DNA of 64,000 nt from Cyclaneusma minus (lineage: Eukaryota > Ascomycota > Leotiomycetes > Marthamycetales > Marthamycetaceae). Position 1 is the first letter of the stretch, and every line of letters starts with the position of its first letter. Under the pieces are notes generated by a model, which worked only from the letters and a program-made list of their open reading frames with translations, was not told where the DNA came from and ran no database searches. Positions 55,454-64,000 of the stretch are shown in pieces. The stretch spans positions 1,426,001 to 1,490,000 of the forward strand of contig JAKZHN010000003.1 in assembly GCA_037179335.1 (NCBI GenBank), given 5' to 3'. Position numbers and translations under genes: made by a program.

Positions 55454-58196
55454 ATGGCCTGGCAGTCTCCGTCGGGGATGGGTGGTGGTAATGGTGCTGG
55501 AAACGGGGGTCAAGATGCGAACCACCAGGCCAATCAACCGCAAGGCACCGAATACACCCTCCAAGGTCAGTCCAAAGGGTCCCTTCAGTCTGCAATGGGA
55601 TAGCTGTTCCATTCGTGTGGATCTATGCTGACTCTGGCACAATTAGGTGTAATGCGCTTCCTGCAGACCGAATGGCACCGACACGAACGGGATCGCAATG
55701 CCTGGGAGATTGAGAGACAAGAGATGAAGGCGCGCATAGCCAGCCTTGAGGGTGCTGGAAGGCGGGCCGATGCGCAGCAGAAGAGTCTGAAGCGCTACTG
55801 TCAGATGCTGGAGAACGTGGTGGCCAAGGAGCGGAAGTCCAAGGGCGCCAATGGCACTGCTGAGCCTGCCAAAGAGGATAAGCTGAAGGATGAGAAGAAG
55901 AAGGAAGAGTTGAAGAAGCCGAAGGAGGATGTGCGACGTAAGTTGAGCCATCGTTAAGCTGCATGGAACTTTGCTAAATGCCAATTCAGCAGCCGAACCC
56001 AAACCACACAACTCCTTCCTTGCGGTCGACGGCGACAACTCGAGCAAAGCGAGTCTGGCGGATCAGGACAGGTCGTTGGATCGACAGAACTTGCTGGAAT
56101 TCTTGGAGCAGTCGACTGGAGAGTTTACCTATCTCATGGTCACACCCTCGAATCCGAACCCTCCACGAGAGCCTCCCCCATCGCCTCCAAATCCCGAAGA
56201 AATCGCCATGGCCCACTCCTACAGTCTGCAGCAAGGACAGCCGTCAATCGAAGAGTACTACCAGCAGCACAACGTAAGGCAAAAGAGTATGAGGGAGCAG
56301 CACTCGGGACGATCGATGCAGAATGCGAACCACGCTCCGCCTCCTGTCCCATCAAACCTTCCTATGCGAAATCAAGACCCCCCAACCAGTGCTCCAATGG
56401 TTCGAAGTATCTCAGAGCAACAGCCTCAGCCTTCAGCCTCGTCGAGTGAGTGGCGCGATATCACGTATGGGGAGACTCCAGGCGATGAGAATGCTATCAA
56501 GATCATCCACAGCTACGATTCCTTCGGACGACCTATTGCAAACGCAAAAGAGATGCAGCAAGCGACTCCTGTGTCGGAATCGGACGCTTGGGATTTCAAC
56601 GAGACAGCCCATTTCCCTGAACAACAGGAGACCAACGCCGCACCAACACCTCCCCCCAAGCCAGAAACGGATGCGTTCCCTTTGGCCCAGGATCCTCCGA
56701 AGTCGCCGAACAAGGGCACATCCTCGCATAGACGGAAGTCCTCGATGTCGAGGAGGAGGAGTAATGAAGCCGACCTCGCTTTGAACTCTTTTGCCCAGCA
56801 GAAAGCAGAAAGCGGCCAGTTCAAAGTGCGATTCGGACTCCGAGGCCACCTGGATGCAGTCCGCGCTGTCATCTTCAGCGGCGGAGGCAGTCCAGGAGAA
56901 CCTGAGATCTGTACAGCCGGCGACGATGGTGTGATCAAGCGCTGGATCCTACCATCGCGCTTCGAAAACCAGGGCAGTACTTTCATCAGCACGGCCCATG
57001 ATCTGGACGTGCAGAGCTACTTCACCCACCGTGGCCACCAAGGCGCCATCCTCTGCCTCGCCGCCTACTCGCCCTCCCAGAACTTTAGCAGCAGTGGTCG
57101 TCAGCAAGGCGATGGCTGGGTCTTCTCTGGTGGTCAAGATGCCTCTGTTCGCATCTGGGAACGCGGCCGTGTGGACCCCAAAGCTACTTTGGACGGCCAC
57201 ACAGATGCCGTTTGGGCCCTATGCGTGCTCCCTGGCACCACCTCTACGATCTTCTCGCAGAACCTCAGTGCCGTGGGCGGCTCTGACCGCATCTTGCTCG
57301 TTTCAGGCGCAGCAGACGGTACCGTGAAGGTCTGGTCCATCACCGCGCCGCCCCAACTGATGTCGCCATCCACCGGCAGTCGTAGAGCAGCAGGCGGACG
57401 CGTACGCGGTAACTCCATGTCCTCCGGTTCCGGCTTCCCCTCCAGCCCGCAACCCAACATGATATCCTCCAACCACCCCTTCCACTACACGCTCATCCAC
57501 AGCATTTCGCGGCCCAACTCCAGCGCCTCGCCAACCTGCATCTCGCCCCTCTCTCCCTCTGGCGAAAACTTCGTCGTCGCCTACTCCGACGCCGCAGTCT
57601 TGGTGTACGATACCAAGACGGGCGAGGAGATTAGCAGCATGCAGAGCTTGGAGACTTATGATGGCACGCCAAGTAGCACAGGTATCAATTGTGTTACGGC
57701 GACGAGTACGGGATTGGATGGTAGCTTGACCGAAGCTGCGGGTGGGGCGGGGGGCAGATTGGGCGAGGAGGAGGCGGTGGTGCATGGGGCGACGGGGAGT
57801 AGTGGGGGTGGGGGCGTGGAGGGCACGATTATTAGTGGGCATGAGGATCGATACATCAGGTTTTATGATGCTAATAGCGGTATGTTCTTTCCTTTTCGAT
57901 TTCTTTTCTACCCATATATGCTGACAGATCAAACAGGCCAATGCACCTACACGATGCTCGCACACCCCGCCGCCATCTCAGCACTCTCTCTGTCTCCAGA
58001 CGGCCATGAACTTGTCTCGGGTGGCCACGATGCCAGTTTGCGCTTCTGGTCGCTGGATAAGCGCACTTGTGCGCAGGAGATTACGACGCATCGCCTGATG
58101 CGTGGCGAGGGCGTTTGCGCAGTTGTGTGGAGCTCGGATGGCCGGTGGGTTGTTAGCGGTGGGGGTGATGGGGTGGTCAAGGTTTTTGCGCGGTAA
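55454..58196 (+). CDS. pro11: Striatin-family scaffold (STRIPAK), 4 exons
   Basis: Exons 55454-55565, 55647-55937, 55990-57879 and 57937-58196 give 850 residues. The joins restore TLQ|GVMRFLQTEWHRHERDRN and DANS|GQCTYTMLAHPAAIS; the second needs removal of a 57-base GTATGT...ACAG intron that contains no stop. The N-terminal caveolin-binding and coiled-coil block (about 38-82) dimerises in this family, and a calmodulin-type basic helix follows. A long Ser/Pro-rich linker leads to about seven WD40 repeats (410-850), for example LRGHLDAVRAV, LDGHTDAVWAL and SGGHDASLRFWSL. Fungal striatin (PRO11 in Sordaria, Far8 in yeast) scaffolds the STRIPAK phosphatase-kinase complex at the nuclear envelope and ER and is required for cell fusion and fruiting bodies. 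The third intron acceptor could be 55989 or 55992. Confidence 0.95.
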
Positions 58197-60854
58197 TGAT
58201 GATGCGTGGTGGTGTGGATGGGATGGGAGCGCCCCTGAGAGCCTCTGCGCGGGGCATGTATTGTGTATTTGTGGAACAGGTGGAACAGGTGGAACAGAGT
58301 TGAACGAGAAGTGTGGAGGTGGAAAGGGAGGTGTGGAGATGTATGGAGGAGAGTAATCGAGGATGTGATATACCCCCCCTTGTTAGTTTGTCACACACAC
58401 ACACACACACACAGTACACACACATTCGTTGCTTTTCTGCTCGCTGTCTGTGGTTTAGCGCTTTTTTCCCAGAATGTCTAGGTATTTCGGTTGTATATTT
58501 TATTGTTCTTGTAGCAGGATGTCGCACTTTGACTCTCTGGTCATTCCCTCTGGGCCTTGGGTCGTTTCCCCATTCTTGTTTGGTGTTTTCGGTCTTTATC
58601 GGAGCACCGTGTATGTAGGTAATGTAATGTTTTTCTTTAAGTAAGGTTTCTCGTTTTCCTGTCGAGGTTGAGACTTGAGGTTGGTTTCGCGAACTCTGTA
58701 CTTGTTAATGTGTAGTAATGTGTGTGTTGTGGCCTTTTTTTTAAAAATAAAAATAAAAAAAATCGCAAGAGCATTTTCTTGGATTGGTTTATTTAGTGCA
58801 ACGGGAGAGCTTGTTTGGGCGTTTCGAAATTCGAATTGGGGATGTTTTTTTACGGAATAATTAATAATTGCCGATTTGGGCTAGTGTGGGAATGGCACTG
58901 CCAAGCTGCATGAGATTGGGATTTTGGGGGGTGGGGGGCCGGGGGGCCGGGGGTGCAAGGAAAGGGATGAGGGGAATGAGGGGAATGGGGCAGAGCGTGT
59001 GTTGAGGTTGGAAGGGCGTGTATTGAATGTGTATTTGGTAGGTAAGGTAGTTTGAGAGCGGGCAGGGACTGGGTGTTTGTTGCTGGGGGCGCGGAGAATG
59101 GTGGAAGCTTGCAAGCTAGCCGGCAAGCCCTCGAGGAGGCCCCCGAGGAGACCCCCGAGGAGGGTGGGGGGATGATGTTTGTGTTTTGTAGACATTGCTG
59201 AAGTTGGGTACTGCGCGCTAGCTTGGAGGGAGAGCGCGCGGAGGATTCAGGGGTGTCTTGTATAGATAAGGTAGTTTACGGTTATTGAAGATATGGTGTG
59301 TTCGCAAAGTCTGATGAGTGGCTTGGGGAAAACTGGTACTATATCATATATGGGTGCATTGTGAAACTGAGTGATTCGTTGGACCTCGTCTGTGGCGAGC
59401 GTCTTGTTGTGTCTGTTCGTTTCCCTATGGATAGTGAATAAAGTGAACAAATTTACCCACTCCATGTAGTCTAAGTCGACTACACGGATTTAGACGGTCG
59501 AATGGTTCGAAATCGGTACTCGAGCGGCGTAGTGTTCTTCGTGCTAGACGGTTTACTTCCGCTTAGGTACACTACGCAGATATGTCGGAGTCGCTGGGAA
59601 GGGGTGTCAGTATGACAGTTTCAATAGCCGTCTCTGCTGCTTTGGAACTAGTCGATGGGAGGAGCTGTTTTTACCCAAGGAAAGAGGCGCCTGACGCATG
59701 CACGGCATGGGAACGCGAAAGTTTTGTCAGGGCTCGTTTCGGTATCCTGCTAGAAGCAGTACAGATATCCTGGAAAGCCACGTCGGAGTTCACAAGCCTT
59801 GTTTGGCAATGGAGTGACCTCCTTGTAAGCTGGCTGATAACTCAACGGTTCCCGCAGCGAGTCTAGCCGGGAATCGATAAGCCCGTCCACCAGGAGTCGA
59901 CGGAGTAGGGTTCTCCCCATTACTCTTTGGATTTCTTGACTGCCTCGATAGGTGTTTAAGGTGCCCAAAACTCTTGAGCGGGTGGGTGGGCGAGATATAG
60001 GGGTATAAATGCCTAGGTGTGTGTCACGTTCCTACTCGGGCTGTAATGGCTTTGATACGAGTATTTCGAAGATGTGGTGGCTGGCTTGCGGGTCGTATGT
60101 CTGGTTTGGCTTGCCTAGGACCTGTGACTTGCTTCCATTCTCTTAGCCGTGACTGCATTTACTGGAGAGTCAGCTGACACTGTGTGTTTACAGCCTTCTT
60201 GGTTGTCGGTTTTCCTATCGTTGCGTTTGTAATTCCACTCAGATCAGCTGGCTGCTAATAGCAAGCACAAAGTGTAGGTAGTTAAGTTTCTGCCACTTGT
60301 CTCGTAGCCCGACAAATAGAAGTAGCTGGGGACTGGGGAATGAATGTATAGAAAGTAGAAACGTATCTGGAATCTATTAGCTTTGTTCTTATAATCGATT
60401 TGTACTTGGTCGCAGGACGACTGATCCTGGGGCTTTCTTGACGCATGGCAAGGTGGGATTTGATACCGGTAGCTGACGAAGCCCCTGAGTACCTAAGTTC
60501 TAACCGACGAAGCTATTCGAGCGCGACAACGGAGGTCGAGCGCGGCGGCGACAGGACAGTCGACAGAAGTGAGGAGTAAGCGCGCCTAGCTGTTATTTCA
60601 ATCGCCCCATCGGCACCTGCCACTGCCCACTCTGCGTCCTGCGCAAAATTCCTCGCTCTTGGAAGAGTCTGAGGCTGTCCTCGCCAACCACGTTCCGGGA
60701 CCTGGGTTCAAGACCAATGGAGAGTTGAAATGGTGCTCACACAAGTAGCTTGCTTGGTAAGTAGACGTGGTTGTCGTAATTTCCTTGTTTTCCTTTGCTG
60801 ACAGTAGCATTTGGTATTAGGCAAATGAACTCGATTCCGTGAACGACCTCAAGA
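58197..60854. other. Intergenic region after striatin
   Basis: Contains the GTGGAACAG triplication (about 58272-58300), a CA microsatellite, a CCCGAGGAG repeat (about 59130-59165), and an 8-base inverted repeat (59527-59534 with 59570-59577). No gene is visible in about 2.6 kb. Confidence 0.5.
58392..58413. repeat. (CA)n microsatellite
   Basis: Uninterrupted CA repeat of 11 units in the striatin 3' flank, followed by a short imperfect extension. Confidence 0.95.
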
Positions 60855-61069
60855 ATGTCGATATCCTTCTTAACAATGGCCCACAGCACATTGCGCAACA
60901 TCCTCGATCGACATGAATCCGCAATCCGCAAACGCTGGCACAAGATGTCCCACGATCAGCGACGAACAGTTCTGCGCACCGCCTGGGGCCGTACCCTGCC
61001 GTCAAGCCACTCATCCCGACCTCTCAACCGCTCCTTACACGCCCTCAATGGCGTCTTCAACAAACGACA

Positions 61070-61165
61070 CGAGCCTGCCGGCAACTATAGAAAAGACAGA
61101 CACACACACGGCGGGAAAATCTGGATCCAGTCCCAGTTACGGGGCGATAAACATGTGTTCTACAG
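61070..61165 (+). repeat. Internal duplication, copy 1
   Basis: 96 bases from CGAGCCTGCCGGCAACT to GTTCTACAG, nearly identical to 61569-61664 about 500 bases downstream. Only about six bases differ. Confidence 0.92.
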
Positions 61166-61568
61166 GCTTGGCGAGCCGGGTGTCGAGATGAAAGATGCTG
61201 CAAAGAACCGACAGCTCTTTGCCGAGGCTTATGCCCGCATTATCGAGTACTACGAACAAGATGGGCAGCTTCCGACAGTCGACACTTTCGCCTATACATT
61301 CACCGGCTCTCACGAGGTTTGGAGAGGCACACAGCATGAAATGCTGGCCAAGATGAAAGAGATCGGAGTCTCCCGAATATTAGAGATACCACAGCGGTTT
61401 CCTGTGGTTGGCCGATTCCAGATCCTCCAAATCTACGGGGCTTTGATTCTCCATCTCTTGGGATCAGGCGCTAAGGCCAGGGAGTTTACAGGCAAAATGG
61501 GATTGGCCAATGGGGCCCGCCCGTCTGTTCAGAGGCGGCAGCGTTAACTCGCCAGGTCGAAGGTCAAA

Positions 61569-61664
61569 CGAGCCTGCCGGCAACTGTGGAAAAGACAGAC
61601 ACACACACGGCGGGAAGATCTGGATCCAGTCCCAGTTACGGGGCAATGAAGACGTGTTCTACAG
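61569..61664 (+). repeat. Internal duplication, copy 2
   Basis: Nearly identical to 61070-61165. After it, 166 unrelated bases separate it from a second matching block at about 61831. Confidence 0.92.
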
Positions 61665-62676
61665 CCAAGCGTTCGACAATTCTAAGAAGGGTTTTCTGAT
61701 TCCCATCACGTCGTCCATCAAACCAAACACCACTCGTAATTCGCATACAGGCAAGCGATCAATCACACCAATTGTGCAATTGATTCGCAATACCAAAAAG
61801 TTAGATTAAATGACTTCGAACGGAACGTGAAGGCTTGGCGAGCCGTCTCCCGAATATCAGAGATACCACAGCGGTTTCCCTTCAAGACATCCAAAGCTAC
61901 AACCGCGCGGGTCTCAAGGACGCTATGTGTTGGGTCGTACGTCTTGAATCCAACCTCAAGGAAAAGACCAGGCTCTTTGAAGACGCTCTGGAGAACGACA
62001 GTGATTGGAACAAACATGCCGAAATGGTTGATGGTGGTTTGTCCGTTACTACCAATACGCTTTGTCGAGAATTCTACGGAGTCCTGCACTCGCTGGCCCT
62101 CCTCGCCATCTCAGACTACTACACTACACTCGTCACACTGCCCGCAGTCTCTCTGGCCCGATCGTCGGCGCTCTGCTTGGCCAGCAGAACGGTCGTCAGA
62201 GAACGGTCGTCAGGTCACCATTGAGCACGCTTTCGAAGTGAAGCTCCAGGCCCCGCCGGTGAAGAACAAGGCGACTCCCAAATACAGGCACGGACGCAGA
62301 TTGAAGAAGATCCTGCTGGTGGAAAGGAACTTGGAGGACAGCACGAGAGAGATTATGGAGAGGGTGGTTAGACTGCAGCTGACAAATGGCGCTAGACTGG
62401 CAGGAGAAGCGGGAGTGGGATGAAGGATTTAGAGAGCTGGAAATTTTGGAGAGGGGTGCAGGAAAGAAGAAGAAGAATCTAAAGAGGAAACGTGGAGGGG
62501 AGGAGAAGGAAACCGGAAAGGCGGAGCTTCAAGAGAAAAAGCCGAAGTTGGAACCGAAGCCGATGATGAAAAGGGAGGCATCAGGATTGGTGAGCGTTCT
62601 GATGGAGTGTATTGCTGGGGATGAAGACTGGTTGGTGGGGAGAAGGAGATCGTCCAGGTGTATGACTGGAGGATGA

Positions 62677-63394
62677 TCGAAGAGATCACGTGGGGGTTCT
62701 AGCACAGTTGATTGAGGTAGAAGAGCTGACCGAGACTTTGAGATTCTGTTGATGGCGTTAGGCGTTCTTTTCAGAACAGCCCATGAGATTGGACAGGCTG
62801 TTGTGACCCACCGAAACTAGGGCGGTAAAGTGCTGCAATTTCGAAGACAACCTCGCACCATTTTAGGACTTCGAGATATGAGATAGTCGGTCGGCGGCAA
62901 AGTGATGTGGTGATTTCAAGGATTGGTCCCAGCCGATGCATGTTAGCTGCAAGACCTAGGAACTTGGACCAGAGAAGGAAGGTGGATATATACGACTAGA
63001 ATTAAGTCGACACGATCTGGAGTCTTGTAATCACGATCTCTCCATGTTTCGGGTCTCGAGTACGCCTGTTGTGAGTTTAAACCATTCGTGACACGTGCTT
63101 GATTGTGAAGCAGCGCCTCTTCTCCGTATCAGCCAGAGAAACAAACGCGGAAATTTTTACGAAAGTCGGCAGCAAACTACCACAAAGCTAATTGGATTTT
63201 TGACTCCAAGAACACGAACTCGGATCCAGAGGCGTGTCGAAAAGAAGTCGATCGGAGGTGAGCTCATGAGGAATCAATCACAACTGGACTTTTGATGGCA
63301 GATTCACTTGAAACACGTACTTGAACAGATTCCCTACAGTAATATCATCTCCGATTCTTCTACCTAATGTCAACTCTCCTCAATCCGCCCCAAA
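62677..63394. other. Intergenic region left of the helicase
   Basis: No open frame with a domain is visible. It lies between the decayed gene and the stop of the minus-strand helicase. Confidence 0.5.
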
Positions 63395-64000
63395 TTACAG
63401 ACCTGCCAATATCGGGTCCTTCATATCTGCGTGGACAGTGACCATCCGACCCCATTCTTCAAGCAACCTCCACATCTTCCCATACGGTTTCGAATGATCC
63501 CAGCGAACCACAGAAGCTCGATCCCCAATCACCACCAACATATCCACCTGGCGCGACAGTGCCGTATTGAGGTAGCGACTCTCCTTTAAAGAGGCAGAAA
63601 TGGTCTCCATCGAGATAACCATATCAAAGTAAATGACACGTGCCGTCCGCTGACTGAAGCTCTCGACCGTGGCGACCTCGATGTCTAGGCCAGTTCGACG
63701 CAGGAGTTCTTCGTAGAGACTCACCTGCGCTTTGTAAGGTGTAATGATCTTGGTATCGTCGGCATTCAAAGCATCGACACCTTTCCTGTCGAGCGCCTGC
63801 TTGAGATGGCGGAGTGTGACTTGCGCGGTGTGCAATTTGTATTGGGAGAAGGAATTCGGAGCCACACATGACTGTGAGCCAGGGACATGCAGAATTATTG
63901 GGTACACCATGTTCCTTGGTGATGGTCTTGCGCCGAGTCGCGACGTCACGAATCTTTTGTAGGCAAAGGCGAGGGGGTGGTCGGGTAGCTTCAAGCCGGG
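63395..64000 (-). CDS. SF1 (Upf1/DNA2-like) helicase, C-terminal part (5' partial)
   Basis: Open on the minus strand from the right window edge to a TAA at 63397-63395, about 201 residues. Family landmarks of the AAA_12-type C-terminal helicase domain are visible: DDTKIITPYKAQVSLYEELL (motif IV region), IEVATVESFSQ in place of the usual TVDSFQG (motif V), and LNTALSRQVDMLVVIGD (motif VI: ALSR). Related fungal proteins are large nuclear or cytosolic RNA/DNA helicases. The N-terminal motifs I-III (Walker A and B) would lie outside the window. Motif V lacks the Gly-Arg-Glu, so this could be a degenerate relative. The first codon seen is not a start. Confidence 0.75.
   Translation of the reverse strand, partial: PGLKLPDHPLAFAYKRFVTSRLGARPSPRNMVYPIILHVPGSQSCVAPNSFSQYKLHTAQVTLRHLKQALDRKGVDALNADDTKIITPYKAQVSLYEELLRRTGLDIEVATVESFSQRTARVIYFDMVISMETISASLKESRYLNTALSRQVDMLVVIGDRASVVRWDHSKPYGKMWRLLEEWGRMVTVHADMKDPILAGL

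Larger units (their letters stand above)
60876..62676 (+). pseudogene. Rearranged, decayed fungal gene of unknown function
   Basis: The start MAHSTLRNILDRHESAIRKRW, followed by QRRTVLRTAWG, looks like the conserved beginning of a fungal family of large proteins of unknown function. The first frame runs to 61547. Other pieces that look protein-like lie in different frames: EFYGVLHSLALLAISDYY (about 62070-62120), TIEHAFEVKL with LLVERNLEDSTREIMERVV (about 62217-62370), and DWQEKREWDEGFRELEILER, where the last two are split by a one-base shift. The locus also has an internal duplication (61070-61165 repeated at 61569-61664, and 61165-61178 plus 61369-61406 repeated contiguously near 61831-61880). 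The end is Lys/Glu-rich and basic. I cannot give a function. Alternatively the first 224-codon frame (60876-61547) is still translated as a shorter protein. Confidence 0.55.

Noticed and set aside
58881..59195. Pro-rich minus-strand frame
   Set aside because: Arises from the G-rich low-complexity stretch at 58927-58990 and the CCCGAGGAG repeats.
1..64000. CRISPR arrays, bacterial operons or phage genes
   Set aside because: No spaced direct repeats of the right size; spliced genes and a nuclear tRNA intron show eukaryotic nuclear DNA.

Overview
This window is nuclear DNA of a filamentous ascomycete (Pezizomycotina, most likely Dothideomycetes). The reasons are short GT-AG spliceosomal introns of 52-193 bases, an intron-bearing tRNA-Pro, and families restricted to such fungi: a palI-type tail, a PDR-type ABC transporter, an A-T-R NRPS-like reductase, a CFEM/GPI protein, a phiA-like wall protein and fungal striatin. 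Gene models below were built by joining exons at GT-AG sites where the joined reading frame restores a conserved family sequence.

Region 1 (1-31 kb) is mostly housekeeping and stress genes in a spacious layout: the 3' end of a palI/RIM9-like pH-sensing protein, an SDR oxidoreductase on the minus strand, phosphopantothenate-cysteine ligase (CAB2), a full-length PDR ABC transporter with five exons, an RRM+R3H RNA-binding protein of the Pin4/Cip type, a stand-alone NRPS-like adenylation-thiolation-reductase, a tRNA-Pro(AGG) with an inverted partial copy of itself, and a RING-IBR protein with a long coiled-coil tail.

Region 2 (31-51 kb) is accessory. It holds a solo LTR with a perfect 5-bp target duplication, a phiA-like wall-protein gene with a decayed relative 2.3 kb downstream, a CFEM/GPI protein, and a tandem family of unusual twin-F-box-like proteins. 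That family has two intact genes, two decayed copies and one more distant single-F-box-like neighbour. In the array not only the genes but also their TATA/pyrimidine-rich promoters and their 3' flanks are duplicated.

Region 3 (51-64 kb) returns to conserved genes: PHO88 (ER), RAD14/XPA (nucleotide excision repair) and striatin (STRIPAK scaffold), all on the plus strand. It ends in a broken, internally duplicated gene of a fungal family I do not recognise by function and the C-terminal part of an SF1 helicase that enters from the right edge on the minus strand.

The genes do not form a single pathway. The most unusual material is the twin-F-box array at 40-50.5 kb, followed by the tRNA inverted repeat, the solo LTR, the phiA-like remnant and the rearranged locus at 60.9-62.7 kb. 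Many genes also switch from C-rich to G-rich codon use between their 5' and 3' parts.
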